Source: Nostoc sp. MS1
GTDB lineage: Bacteria; Cyanobacteriota; Cyanobacteriia; Cyanobacteriales; Nostocaceae
Length of the DNA stretch: 64,000 nucleotides
Direction: 5' to 3'
Assembly: GCF_019976755.1 (NCBI RefSeq)
Contig: NZ_AP023441.1
Location: 2,167,501-2,231,500, forward strand
Below the pieces are notes generated by a model. It saw nothing but the letters and a program-made list of their open reading frames with translations. It ran no database searches and had not been told where the DNA came from. The position numbers and the translations under genes are program-made. This document shows, in pieces, positions 28,678-37,427 of the stretch (its first letter is position 1; every line of letters starts with the position of its first letter).

Positions 28678-29031
28678 ATGAAAAGTTTTGCCAAACTATC
28701 TTCCATAGCATTATTGCTTTGTAGCTTAGTTTATCCACCTTTTTTGGCTGAGGCGAAAGCTACCACTAGCAGTAATAATCTTGAGCAAAAAAGCGTTGAA
28801 GTTGAGGCAAGCTTAATTAACAATCAAACCGAAGGTATTTTACTCGCTCAACGTCGTCCATATATACGCAGAAGATATATCCGCAACCCATATGTACGCA
28901 GAAGATATATCCGTAGAAGTACACGCGGAAGATACATCCGGCCAGTTGGGGGTAGAAGATACATCCGGCCAGTCAGGAGTAGAAGATATATCCGTCCAGT
29001 TAGGAGTAGAAGATATATCCGTGGCTACTAA
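28678..29031 (+). CDS. Small exported Arg/Ile/Tyr repeat protein (paralog 2)
   Basis: 117 aa. Signal peptide 'LSSIALLLCSLVYPPFLAEA', acidic spacer ending 'GILLAQR', then about nine repeats of R-R/G-R-Y-I-R type (for example PVRSRRYIRPVRSRRYIR) to the end 'GY'. The coding DNA (28860-29025) is itself a tandem repeat of about 24-27 bases, AGAAGATATATCCG. Likely a recent expansion. Paralogous to the gene at 28029 over the first ~60 residues. Confidence 0.75.
   Translation: MKSFAKLSSIALLLCSLVYPPFLAEAKATTSSNNLEQKSVEVEASLINNQTEGILLAQRRPYIRRRYIRNPYVRRRYIRRSTRGRYIRPVGGRRYIRPVRSRRYIRPVRSRRYIRGY
28858..29028 (+). repeat. Coding tandem repeat (AGAAGATATATCCG units)
   Basis: Tandem copies of a unit containing AGAAGATAYATCCG encode the RRYIR repeats. 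The last copies (PVRSRRYIR) are almost identical in DNA, which suggests recent duplication. Confidence 0.85.
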
Positions 29032-29046
29032 CTGCAACATTAGAGG

Positions 29047-29091
29047 CGAAGGGTAGGGAATAGAGGCTTTCAAACCTGTTCCCTATCCCCT
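29047..29091. terminator. Hairpin between convergent genes
   Basis: GGGTAGGGAA pairs with TTCCCTATCCC (29080-29090 region), leaving a loop of about 18 bases, between the convergent paralog 2 and tal. Probably an attenuating or terminating stem; no T-run is attached. Confidence 0.5.
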
Positions 29092-29101
29092 AAGCTCAAT
29101 G

Positions 29102-30100
29102 TTAATGACTTGCTACAACTTCCAAACGCGCTAATCTTTCTGCTAAAAGTGTTTCCAACTCTTCCAAAGCTTTAGTAAAGCCTTTGATACCTTCGTCTAA
29201 TTTGTCATACGCCATGCGGTCAGCAGCGTGCATCTTGTCAAACGTAGCTTTATCAATGGAAATCTTTTCAATGTCAGACTTAGCAGCTTTAGCGGGATCT
29301 AGTTTGCGAGGTAGTTCACCAACCGTAGCTTGCAATTCACCCAACAAAGCTGGAGAAATTGTTAATAAATCGCTACCAGCCAATTCAGTAATTTCCCCAA
29401 TGTTACGGAAACTAGCACCCATAACTTCGGTTTTGTAACCAAACTTCTTATAGTAGTTATAGATTTTGGTAACAGATAATACACCTGGGTCTTCTGCTGA
29501 GGGGTAGCTGTCCCGTCCAGTTTCTTTCTTGTACCAGTCAAGAATCCGACCAACGAAGGGGGAAATTAAGGTGATACCAGCTTCAGCACACGCGATCGCC
29601 TGATGCAGACCAAACAGCAATGTTAAGTTACAATGAATACCTTCTTTTTCCAGAACTTCCGCAGCTTTGATACCTTCCCAAGTAGAAGCAATTTTAATCA
29701 AAACACGTTCTGGGCCGATACCAGCCGCTTTATATTGAGCGATTAATTCCCTTGCTTTGGTAATAGTAGCTTCTGTATCGTAGGATAAACGGGCATCTAC
29801 TTCTGTAGAAACGCGACCAGGAATAATTTGTAAAATCTTTAAACCGAAAGATACTGCCAAACGGTCAAAAGCCAAGGAAACAATTTGACCTTTAGTTGCG
29901 CCTGCACCTGCATCTTTTTTGGCTTGCAGTAAGGTTTGATCCACAATTTCCTGATACTCTGGCATTTTCGCGGCTGCGGTAATCAGAGAAGGATTGGTGG
30001 TTGCGTCGCGGGGTGTAAACTTTTCAATTGCTTGAATATCACCTGTATCAGCAACTACAACGGTCATTTCTCGCAATTGTTCTAGTAAGTTTTTAGTCAT
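29102..30100 (-). CDS. tal: Transaldolase
   Basis: 332 aa. Transfers a dihydroxyacetone unit between sedoheptulose 7-phosphate and glyceraldehyde 3-phosphate in the pentose phosphate pathway. 'DATTNPSLITAA' near the N-terminus, 'GRVSTEVDARLSYD', the Schiff-base Lys in 'RVLIKIASTWEGIKA', 'LTLLFGLHQAIACAEAG', 'ISPFVGRILDW'. Classical TalB length. It is the last gene of a same-strand series gap-pyk-tal (spacings about 200 and 240 bases) rather than a tight operon. Confidence 0.97.
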   Translation of the reverse strand: MTKNLLEQLREMTVVVADTGDIQAIEKFTPRDATTNPSLITAAAKMPEYQEIVDQTLLQAKKDAGAGATKGQIVSLAFDRLAVSFGLKILQIIPGRVSTEVDARLSYDTEATITKARELIAQYKAAGIGPERVLIKIASTWEGIKAAEVLEKEGIHCNLTLLFGLHQAIACAEAGITLISPFVGRILDWYKKETGRDSYPSAEDPGVLSVTKIYNYYKKFGYKTEVMGASFRNIGEITELAGSDLLTISPALLGELQATVGELPRKLDPAKAAKSDIEKISIDKATFDKMHAADRMAYDKLDEGIKGFTKALEELETLLAERLARLEVVASH

Positions 30101-30126
30101 AATACTCCGTGAATTGATTTTGTTAA

Positions 30127-30202
30127 GACTTACGCTGGTATGTGAAGGTAGGCTATAGTAACCATTGCAATTGGACTATGGACTGCTTTACCTGCGTAAG
30201 TC
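30127..30202. repeat. Inverted repeat element (GACTTACGC / GCGTAAGTC)
   Basis: 9-bp perfect arms GACTTACGC (30127-30135) and GCGTAAGTC (30194-30202) bound a 76-bp stretch between tal and pyk. The word AGGACTTACGCA also appears near 23901, so this is a dispersed repeat family. Confidence 0.6.
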
Positions 30203-30337
30203 CTCTTTGTTTAAGATTTACCCTATCCCCTCATCACACCCGTTTTCTTTCCTTAAAATTCTGATTTCGGCAATTATTCTTAACTATTGCCCAGTTCGGC
30301 TATAAAGGGCAGAAGCCTCAGATTTATTTTAGAAAGA

Positions 30338-31768
30338 TTAGGCGGCGATCGGTTGTCCGATAGAATGCACTTTAATTAAACTAGTTGTGCCTGATTTACC
30401 AATTGGCACGCCAGAGGTAATAACTACCTTGTCACCTTCATGCACCAAACCTGTTCGCACGGCGGTGTTAACGACATTCGTAATCATTTCTTCCGCATTG
30501 TAGACTGGCGGAATTAGTAGAGGTTCTACACCCCAAGAGAGGGCTAACTGATGGTAGGCGGTTTCATCAGGAGTTAGAGCAAAAATGGGTGTACTGGGAC
30601 GATATTTCGACACAAGTTTGGCTGTGCTTCCCGATGAAGTATTACACAGAATCGCTTTTGCCCCAGTTTCATAAGCTATGCGACAGACAGCTTCCGCAAC
30701 AGATTCAGTCACACTCAAACCGCCAGCTTCATGTGTCCAGCAATTTTTACTGCCTTCTTGCAAAGACTTTTCTGTGGTCATGGCAATATCGTGCATAATC
30801 TGGACGGCGGCGATGGGGTACTCTCCCACAGCCGTTTCCCCAGACAACATGACTGCATCTGTACCATCAAGGATGGAGTTGGCAACGTCAGTCGCTTCTG
30901 CGCGGGTGGGGTCGGGGGCGCTAATCATCGACTCTAGCATTTGCGTTGCCGTAATTACTGGCTTACCCGCTCGGTTGCAACGGCGAATGATGTCCTTTTG
31001 AATCAGGGGAACCTCATGGATAGGCATTTCTACACCTAAATCACCACGGGCAATCATAATTGCGTCGGCAACCTCGATGATAGAATCAATTTGCTCAACT
31101 GCCTCTGGACGTTCAATTTTGGCAATCACCTTAATTGTTTTCCCAGCCGCTTCGATCATGCGTTGGGCTGGTTCGAGGTCGTATGGCGATCGCACAAAGG
31201 AAACCGCCACCCAGTCCACACCCAACTGAATCCCAAAACGCAAGTCCTGCAAGTCTTTTTCAGTGATGGAACTAACGGGTAAACGAGTGGCTGGGAGGTT
31301 AACCCCTTTGCGAGTAGAAACTACACCACCAATTTTGGCTATAGCCCGAATATGATCGGCATCGCGATCGGTGACAATCAACTTGACACGGCCATCATTA
31401 ATTAAAATAGGTTCCCCAGGACGCACCATTGCAAATAAAGTCGGCAAAGGTAAAGGCAATTCATCCAGACTACTACCCTTTTCTTGTAGGACAAAAGTTA
31501 CTTCCTTACCAGCCTCTACCATCAACCCTTCCGGCGGTAAAGTTCCCAAGCGAATCTTCGGGCCGCACAAGTCCTGCATAATTGCGATCGGCTTTTGTTT
31601 GTCAGCGCTGATTTGCCTTATATACTTGGCAGTTTGGGCGTGAAAATCATAAGCCCCATGAGAAAAATTCAGCCGTGCTACATTCATCCCAGCTTCCGCT
31701 AACGCTTCCAACCGTTCTGGTGCAGATGTAGCCGGGCCTACAGTACAAATGATTTTAGTTCGACGCAT
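30338..31768 (-). CDS. pyk: Pyruvate kinase
   Basis: 476 aa. PEP + ADP to pyruvate + ATP. 'RTKIICTVGPATSAPERLE', 'ARLNFSHGAYDFH', 'VAVSFVRSPYDLEPA', the signature Lys/metal region 'VIAKIERPEAVEQIDSI' and 'IMIARGDLGVEMP', then 'TATQMLESMI' and 'AEATDVANSILDG'. The length fits the short type without the extra C-terminal PEP-utiliser domain found in the longer cyanobacterial paralog (~590 aa). Sits between gap (upstream) and tal (downstream) on the minus strand. Confidence 0.97.
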   Translation of the reverse strand: MRRTKIICTVGPATSAPERLEALAEAGMNVARLNFSHGAYDFHAQTAKYIRQISADKQKPIAIMQDLCGPKIRLGTLPPEGLMVEAGKEVTFVLQEKGSSLDELPLPLPTLFAMVRPGEPILINDGRVKLIVTDRDADHIRAIAKIGGVVSTRKGVNLPATRLPVSSITEKDLQDLRFGIQLGVDWVAVSFVRSPYDLEPAQRMIEAAGKTIKVIAKIERPEAVEQIDSIIEVADAIMIARGDLGVEMPIHEVPLIQKDIIRRCNRAGKPVITATQMLESMISAPDPTRAEATDVANSILDGTDAVMLSGETAVGEYPIAAVQIMHDIAMTTEKSLQEGSKNCWTHEAGGLSVTESVAEAVCRIAYETGAKAILCNTSSGSTAKLVSKYRPSTPIFALTPDETAYHQLALSWGVEPLLIPPVYNAEEMITNVVNTAVRTGLVHEGDKVVITSGVPIGKSGTTSLIKVHSIGQPIAA

Positions 31769-31776
31769 AGGTATTT

Positions 31777-31970
31777 GGGGAGGTGAGGAGATGAGGGGAT
31801 GAGGGAGATGAGGGAGATGAGGGAGATGAGGGAGATTTAGCTTGCTTTCTTTTTCTACGCAACGTTACTGCAAACCTGTAGGTAGGAGATGAAGGAAGTA
31901 TTACACTTACTTCCCCATCTCCCCCTACTTCCTCATCTCCCCCCACTCCCTCATCCCCCCTACTCCCTAT
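31777..31970. repeat. Long purine/pyrimidine inverted repeat between gap and pyk
   Basis: The left half is GAGATGAGG-type purine repeats (31777-31837). The right half is the complementary pyrimidine repeat with CATCTCCCCC, CCTCATCTCC and CTCATCCCCCC (31912-31966). The two halves could pair over roughly 50-60 bp with mismatches. The element fills the gap-pyk spacer, so a transcript crossing it would form a long stem. Confidence 0.8.
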
Positions 31971-31972
31971 TC

Positions 31973-33004
31973 TTAAACAGCAGCCAATTGTTCTTTCTGT
32001 ACCATTGACAACATTAGGTCAACCACGCGATGGGAGTAACCCCACTCATTGTCATACCAAGCGACTACCTTGAAGAAGTTGGAGTTGAGTTCAATTCCTG
32101 CACCTGCGTCGAAGATGCTGGAATGACTATCACCTTGGAAGTCTGTAGAAACGACTTCTTCATCGGTATAACCTAAAATACCTGCTAACGAACCTTCAGC
32201 AGCTTGTTTCATTGCTGCACAGATTTCTTTATAGCTGGTGGCTTTGTTGGTCTTGAAGGTCAAATCAACTACGGAAACGTCTGGAGTGGGTACGCGGAAA
32301 GCCATACCAGTTAGCTTACCTTTCAACTCTGGTAACACCAGCGCTACTGCTTTGGCTGCACCTGTAGAGGAAGGAATAATATTTTGGGCTGCACCTCTAC
32401 CACCGCGCCAGTCTTTTTTGCTGGGGCCGTCTACCGTGGGTTGGGTAGCAGTCATGGCGTGAACTGTGGTCATCAAGCCTTCGGCTAAACCAAAGTTGTC
32501 ATTGATTACTTTAGCGATCGGTGCTAGGCAGTTGGTGGTACAACTAGCATTGGAAACAATCAAATCCTTGCTGGGGTCGAATAGATGGTGGTTAACTCCA
32601 ACCAACAGTGTACGTACTCGCTCAGGGTCTTTTGTAGGGGCAGAAATGACGACGCGCTTTGCTCCTGCTTGTAGGTGTTTATATGCGCCTTCATAATCTG
32701 TAAACAACCCAGTCGATTCAACGACGTAATCAGCACCTAGTTTTCCCCAAGGTAATTCTGCTGGGTTTCTCACTGAGACACAGGGAATAAAATGCCCGTC
32801 GATGACAATACCATCGTCTTTGGCTTCAACCTGACTTTTTAACTTACCGTGAGTAGAGTCGTATTTTAATAAATAAGCCAGGTTATCGGATGGTACAAGG
32901 TCGTTAATACCCACAAAATCGATATTGGGGTTATTTAGACCTGCACGAAGCACAAGCCGCCCGATACGACCGAATCCATTGATACCAACTTTTAACTTCG
33001 CCAA
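31973..33004 (-). CDS. gap1: Glyceraldehyde-3-phosphate dehydrogenase, glycolytic NAD type (Gap1-like)
   Basis: 343 aa. Catalytic Cys155 in 'SNASCTTNC', and 'INGFGRIGRLVLRAG' for NAD binding. The Asp at residue 35 (GINDL) is typical of NAD preference. 'HAMTATQPTVDGPSKKDWRG' marks the glycolytic group, unlike the Calvin-cycle Gap2 with its 'DQRLLDASHRDLRRARAA' motif. The start is TTG at 33004, well supported by AGGAGG six bases upstream. It fits carbon breakdown in the dark or in heterocysts, with pyk and tal downstream. Sub-type assignment is from motif comparison only. Confidence 0.92.
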   Translation of the reverse strand: MAKLKVGINGFGRIGRLVLRAGLNNPNIDFVGINDLVPSDNLAYLLKYDSTHGKLKSQVEAKDDGIVIDGHFIPCVSVRNPAELPWGKLGADYVVESTGLFTDYEGAYKHLQAGAKRVVISAPTKDPERVRTLLVGVNHHLFDPSKDLIVSNASCTTNCLAPIAKVINDNFGLAEGLMTTVHAMTATQPTVDGPSKKDWRGGRGAAQNIIPSSTGAAKAVALVLPELKGKLTGMAFRVPTPDVSVVDLTFKTNKATSYKEICAAMKQAAEGSLAGILGYTDEEVVSTDFQGDSHSSIFDAGAGIELNSNFFKVVAWYDNEWGYSHRVVDLMLSMVQKEQLAAV

Positions 33005-33311
33005 AATTAACCTCCTATGATTTCGTCAATCTGGGCCTTTACCCTAGCTTTACAACTCTGCAAATAGCCAGGCGAATTTTAGTCTGACTGAGCTGATCGT
33101 GACAGCCCTAGACGCTTAAAGCCCAATTACTTGGCATCTTTTAATCTTTCAAATTAGAGGTTAAAAATCAGGAAGTAGTAGATTTACTTACAACTTAGAA
33201 TATCTTGGTACATAGTAAATTATCTCTAAAAAAACTTTGTGTACCTCTGCGCTAACCTCCGCGTCCCTCTGCGTTAAAAGAACTTAATATTTGACACAGC
33301 TTCATAAACAA
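33005..33311. promoter_or_regulatory. Spacer upstream of gap
   Basis: About 300 bases with the gap promoter expected inside. It also contains the common cyanobacterial repeat ACCTCTGCGCTAACCTCCGC with CTCTGCGTTAAA (33242-33278). No ORF. Confidence 0.5.
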
Positions 33312-33339
33312 AAGGGAGAACTTAATTAAATTCTCCCTT
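33312..33339 (-). terminator. Terminator of the HCP gene
   Basis: Perfect arms AAGGGAGAA (33312-33320) and TTCTCCCTT (33331-33339) with an AT loop. On the minus strand it is followed by TTTTGTTTATG, matching the end of the HCP gene at 33358. Confidence 0.75.
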
Positions 33340-33357
33340 CTGCCCTTTTCTACTTAA

Positions 33358-33888
33358 TTAAAGACTTGATGTTTTACCAGTTTCTGCCTGTGTTTCTATT
33401 GGCTGAACGTCACTGTAACCCATTTCTCCAGCGATTGTACGGAATACAGACATTTGCTGCTCAAAATCTAATCCTTCAATTTGAGCTAGCAAGTCATTAG
33501 TCGCTTCATTTCCTTCATAATCATCGGGCATTCCGACGATTTCCTTTCCCATAGCTACAGCCCAAACATACCAAACTAACAATTGATTATTTTCTTTTAA
33601 AGCTCCATAAGCGCGAGAATATTCTGTATCTGCACCGTTTACAATATCCCGCATAATATTCAATTGTTCATCATGGGATAATTGAAAAAAGTTCCCTAAT
33701 AAAAGTGGTGCTAATTCTGGTTCTGCGGCTGCGGGTGCTGCGGGAGTAATAGATTCACCCATTTCTTCATAAACAAAATAAAACCAAGCTAACTTAGCAT
33801 CAGTATCTAATTTATTAAACGCATCTACTACACTTTGAGTTTCATTGCTTTGAGCTTGAGCCGTATTTTTATCGTAACTAGCAGTCAT
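33358..33888 (-). CDS. Helical carotenoid protein (OCP N-terminal domain homolog)
   Basis: 176 aa, all-helical carotenoid-binding domain that quenches singlet oxygen and, in some paralogs, phycobilisome excitation. It covers the OCP N-terminal domain only. Pigment and signature positions are kept by eye: Tyr in 'YFVYEEMGESITPA' (OCP Tyr44), Trp in 'LLVWYVWAVAMG' (OCP Trp110 region) and Arg in 'VFRTIAGEMGYSD' (OCP Arg155). A Gln/Thr-rich tail follows. GGAGAT precedes the ATG. It lies 5.3 kb from the second HCP and the CTDH gene. It is more diverged from OCP than the one at 39228. Confidence 0.93.
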   Translation of the reverse strand: MTASYDKNTAQAQSNETQSVVDAFNKLDTDAKLAWFYFVYEEMGESITPAAPAAAEPELAPLLLGNFFQLSHDEQLNIMRDIVNGADTEYSRAYGALKENNQLLVWYVWAVAMGKEIVGMPDDYEGNEATNDLLAQIEGLDFEQQMSVFRTIAGEMGYSDVQPIETQAETGKTSSL

Positions 33889-34108
33889 ATTTTATCTCCG
33901 ATTTAAACTTAAAAGATGTTAGAATAAGGGTTATCAGATTTAATAAGTTCTTATCTACCCTCGTGAGAAAGAATAAATTAAATTTATAATAAGTATTTAT
34001 ATCTATCTTTTAATAGAGGTCAGAATCTTTCTCAGGGTTACTAAGAAATAGCTATTTACCTTGTTACAATCACCGCAGCAATTAAAAAACTACTTTAAGG
34101 TGTTAGCT

Positions 34109-34483
34109 ATGAGTGAAGAAATTAAACCAAATCCTAATCAAGCTCCTACCCATGATGCACAATTAGCTGCGGAAAATATAGCCAGTGGTGAAGAAAAAGC
34201 ACCCAAGGTTGATTTTGATGCTGATTATGCGGCTGCACAGCAATTTAGTGTGAGTGAAATTGATCGCACAGGTGAAGGTGCTGCTGCGGCTGAGGCGGCT
34301 ACTGGATCTCAATTTGAACTTTCTCAACCTGAAGAAACTAGAACCGAAGCTCAAGCAACAGGTAATCCTGATGATTATGTAGAATTAGCAAAAGAAGTTG
34401 GTGGTTCTAGAACTGAAGGAATAACCGAAGTTAGCGATGATTTGGTAAAACAAGCTTTAGAAAAAGGTCAACCTAAGAAATAG
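34109..34483 (+). CDS. Small acidic hydrophilic protein, unknown
   Basis: 124 aa from the ATG at 34109 (AAGG before it). Asp/Glu/Ala/Gln-rich, no hydrophobic segment: 'APKVDFDADYAAAQQFSVSE', 'GNPDDYVELAKEVGGSR'. Probably partly disordered. Composition like cyanobacterial stress-linked hydrophilins, but no family recognised. Divergent from the HCP gene with 220 bases between. Confidence 0.65.
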   Translation: MSEEIKPNPNQAPTHDAQLAAENIASGEEKAPKVDFDADYAAAQQFSVSEIDRTGEGAAAAEAATGSQFELSQPEETRTEAQATGNPDDYVELAKEVGGSRTEGITEVSDDLVKQALEKGQPKK

Positions 34484-34555
34484 TTATTACATAGATTTGT
34501 CTTTAAGCTTTAGGCTTTTGTAGTTATATTAGCCAAGTCTTTTTACATAACAAAA

Positions 34556-34585
34556 ATGGGGGAGTAGTTGAGTATACTCCCCTCT
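34556..34585 (-). terminator. Terminator of phoD
   Basis: GGGGAGTA and TACTCCCC arms (34560-34583) with a short loop. On the minus strand the stem is followed by CATTTTTG, as expected for the end of phoD. It could also stop the plus-strand gene at 34483. Confidence 0.65.
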
Positions 34586-34638
34586 GTCATATCTAAACTA
34601 TGTTTTTGCTTGCAACTATATTAGCTTTATCTTTGCAT

Positions 34639-36252
34639 TTAGAGTGGCACTATCCCTGGAAGACCATCTTGAACTATAAAAGAAGCACGATTACTAATTG
34701 TGCCATTGGGGGTTGAGACAACATCTAACACCGGATAATCAGTTTGCCAAGTTGTGGGAGTTACAATACAGCGTACATAACCCCGTTGATTGTTGTAGAA
34801 CTTGATGTGTGGGTTCTTTGGTAAATAAGTTTGAACTGCGAGGCTAGGTGTTGGGGAACCATTACCTCCAGAAGTAATTGAGGTACAAATAAATTCACTA
34901 CCAAGAGTAGCAGAACTGGGATCATTGAAGTCGGCTTTAAGATCCATTGCCCAATTGTTATGAAGATCGCCTCCTAAAGAAATAACATTAGATGGCTTGC
35001 GATCGCCAATAAATTTAAGTAGGCGATCGCGGGAAGCTAGATAACCATCCCACTTATCCATACTAAAAGTTGGGACTTCTGTTGTACTAACGTTTCTCTG
35101 AGCAATGGGGACTTGTTGAGCAAGGATATTCCATTTTGCTGCTGATTTATCTAGCCCATCATACAACCAATCTTCTTGTGCTTTGCCAGTAATAGTTGCT
35201 TGTAAATCAAAATTTTCTCGACAACGCTCTTTAGTACCATCTCCACAAGGTTGATCTGTACGGTATTGACGAGTATCTAATACGTGGAATGTAACCAGAT
35301 TACCAAAGTTCAACCGACGGTAAAGCTGCATATCAGGGCCTACTGGTTTGGAGAAGGGACGTAAAGGCATATGTTCGTAGTAGGCCTGATAAGCAACGGC
35401 TCTGCGTTGTAGAAAGATGGCTCTATCTTGGTCTGGCTCATTATCAAGTTCGGAAATATCGTCAGCGTAGTTGTTTTCTACTTCGTGGTCATCCCAGGTA
35501 AGAATCCAAGGGAAAGCTGCATGAGCTGCTTGGAGATTGGTGTCAGTTTTATAGAGGGCGTGACGGTTGCGGTAGGCTTCTAATGTGGTAATTTCAGGAC
35601 TGTTGTGTTTTCTAGGGCTATTGACATTGGTAGTAATACCGCCCTCATAAATGTAATCCCCAACATGAACTACCAAGTCTAGGTCATCCTGAGCCATATA
35701 TTTGTAAGCAGTATAGTACCCTTGCTCATAGTGCTGGCAAGATGCTAAAGCAAACTTGAGACGACTGGCAAAGCTACCAAGTGGAGGGAATGTACGAGTG
35801 CGACCAATTGGACTTGATTCATTAGCTACTAAGAACCGATACCAATACCAGGTATTTGGTATGAGTCCTTCAACTACCACACGCACTGAGTGAGCTAGTT
35901 CTGGTGTTGCTAGTACCGTACCTCTAGAGACAATTCGTCTCATCTGAGGATCGCTGGCTACCTCCCAACGAATTGGTACATTCACAGGTGGCATTCCACC
36001 ACCATTTAAGGGTTCTGGTGCTAAACGTGTCCAAATTACTACACTGGTGTCGTAGGGATCACCTGATGCTACACCCAGCTTAAAAGGATAGTCGGAAAAT
36101 CTGCCTGTAGCGATCGCTCTTTGATGAGGAAATTGGTTGGCGATCGCTAAACCTGTAAATGCTCCCGCCCCAAGAATTAAGTTACGTCTCTTGATTCTGC
36201 TCTGTAGTAATTGGCTAAAATTGAGGTTATTTACCATACCATCCTCACTCAT
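34639..36252 (-). CDS. phoD: PhoD-family alkaline phosphatase, Tat-exported
   Basis: 537 aa (or 532 from the ATG at 36237). Twin-arginine signal 'IKRRNLILGAGAFTGLAIA' near the N-terminus. An Ig-like N-terminal domain precedes the calcineurin-like phosphatase core: 'VHVGDYIYEGG', 'LTWDDHEVENNYADD' and 'SLGGDLHNNWA' supply metal ligands. By family it is a Ca/Fe-dependent phosphodiesterase/monoesterase used for phosphorus scavenging outside the plasma membrane. No pho box could be confidently recognised upstream. Confidence 0.93.
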   Translation of the reverse strand: MSEDGMVNNLNFSQLLQSRIKRRNLILGAGAFTGLAIANQFPHQRAIATGRFSDYPFKLGVASGDPYDTSVVIWTRLAPEPLNGGGMPPVNVPIRWEVASDPQMRRIVSRGTVLATPELAHSVRVVVEGLIPNTWYWYRFLVANESSPIGRTRTFPPLGSFASRLKFALASCQHYEQGYYTAYKYMAQDDLDLVVHVGDYIYEGGITTNVNSPRKHNSPEITTLEAYRNRHALYKTDTNLQAAHAAFPWILTWDDHEVENNYADDISELDNEPDQDRAIFLQRRAVAYQAYYEHMPLRPFSKPVGPDMQLYRRLNFGNLVTFHVLDTRQYRTDQPCGDGTKERCRENFDLQATITGKAQEDWLYDGLDKSAAKWNILAQQVPIAQRNVSTTEVPTFSMDKWDGYLASRDRLLKFIGDRKPSNVISLGGDLHNNWAMDLKADFNDPSSATLGSEFICTSITSGGNGSPTPSLAVQTYLPKNPHIKFYNNQRGYVRCIVTPTTWQTDYPVLDVVSTPNGTISNRASFIVQDGLPGIVPL

Positions 36253-36482
36253 AATTAGCTAGTAAGTTGAGGCATAGTAACAACTAATACGAAGAAGATA
36301 TTGATAAGGCAATCTCAATAATAATTTCCTCATCAATATTAAATATGATATTTATTTTTATCATCCATGTATTAGATGTTATTTTGCCACGTAAAAATTA
36401 CTGCTGAATTATTAATTCCTCATCAAGAAAATATTAATTAAAGTTTAAATTTTATCTAAAATCTATTTTTGATTTAAAAACA
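36253..36482. other. AT-rich spacer upstream of phoD
   Basis: No ORF or structured RNA seen. It should contain the phoD promoter. Very AT-rich from 36300 onward. Confidence 0.4.
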
Positions 36483-36521
36483 AAAAACAAGAATGACCTA
36501 AAAAATTACATTCTTGTTTTT
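36483..36521. terminator. Bidirectional intrinsic terminator
   Basis: Perfect 13-bp arms AAAAACAAGAATG (36483-36495) and CATTCTTGTTTTT (36509-36521). It lies 60 bases after the stop of the minus-strand PEP-CTERM gene. Confidence 0.85.
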
Positions 36522-36582
36522 ATAGAGTATTCGTAAGTAATTAGGTCAACTTTATAATTTCCTCTTAGCGAAAGTAAAGTGT

Positions 36583-37134
36583 CTATACTTTAAGCTTTTT
36601 TATTGAACTTGGTTTTTTACTCAGCATTAAACCAACACCAAGAGCAATACCAGCACCAACAAAAGTGGTTGGTTCAGGAACTTGTGAATAAGTAACTGTC
36701 CCAGATACAATTTCTCCACCTGAAGATGTTGTTGAAAAAATAGTAAAATCCTCACCAGCGATTTCGTAGCGTATGGAGTTAGTAGGATTAGCTTGGTCAT
36801 CAAATAGATAGCTTAATGCTAAAGACCTTCTCCCTGATGAAAAAATTGTTGAATATACAATGGGGAAATCAGGATAGTTTACATCATTTTTTTCAGTATA
36901 AACATTAGAATCACCATCAAATTGAAAGGAAAGCGATTTAACAATTGCTGTAGGATTAGCTGGATTATTTAAAGTTGAATTATCAAAAGTGAAAAATCCT
37001 TTACCTTTAGCTGTGGGACTTTCGACTGTGAAAGCATAATTAATAATTGCAGCAGATGCAGATTTGACATCTACAGTAGCAAACCCTAAGCTAAGACTAG
37101 CAGCAACAAGCACCACTTGTGGCACTAATTTCAT
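36583..37134 (-). CDS. PEP-CTERM sorted exported protein
   Basis: 183 aa from the ATG at 37134, which follows GAGGAGA at good spacing; this start is preferred over the ATG at 37149. Signal peptide with likely cleavage at ASAA (residue about 30), a beta-rich body ('GKGFFTFDNSTLNNPANPTA', 'VSGTVTYS'), then the sorting signal 'VPEPTTFVGAG', a hydrophobic helix and a Lys-rich tail. Exosortase processing and surface or exopolysaccharide-linked location follow from family knowledge. Precise role unknown. Confidence 0.88.
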   Translation of the reverse strand: MKLVPQVVLVAASLSLGFATVDVKSASAAIINYAFTVESPTAKGKGFFTFDNSTLNNPANPTAIVKSLSFQFDGDSNVYTEKNDVNYPDFPIVYSTIFSSGRRSLALSYLFDDQANPTNSIRYEIAGEDFTIFSTTSSGGEIVSGTVTYSQVPEPTTFVGAGIALGVGLMLSKKPSSIKKLKV

Positions 37135-37427
37135 CTCAGTTCTCCTCATGATAATTTTTGCAAGTTACAAAAACTGCAAAGTACAATAAATTGTTACCTT
37201 GAATTATTTTCAAAGTAATATCGCATCACTTTTGCAAATAGTGATGGAATTAATTATCTCTACTTAAGAGGCAAGAAACCCCTAATGGCTTCAGCCTTTA
37301 TAATTCTCGATTCATCAGTTTAAGATGACTTTAATCAGAGGTAAAATAAAACATATTTTTTCAAAATATAAAAAATATAAAAATAGATTAATATTGTCTT
37401 TTGTATACAAATAAAGTATCTAAGCTA

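Noticed and set aside
34061..34108. Upstream TTG start for the 34109 gene
   Set aside because: Adds a basic stretch unlike the rest; the ATG at 34109 has a better ribosome site.
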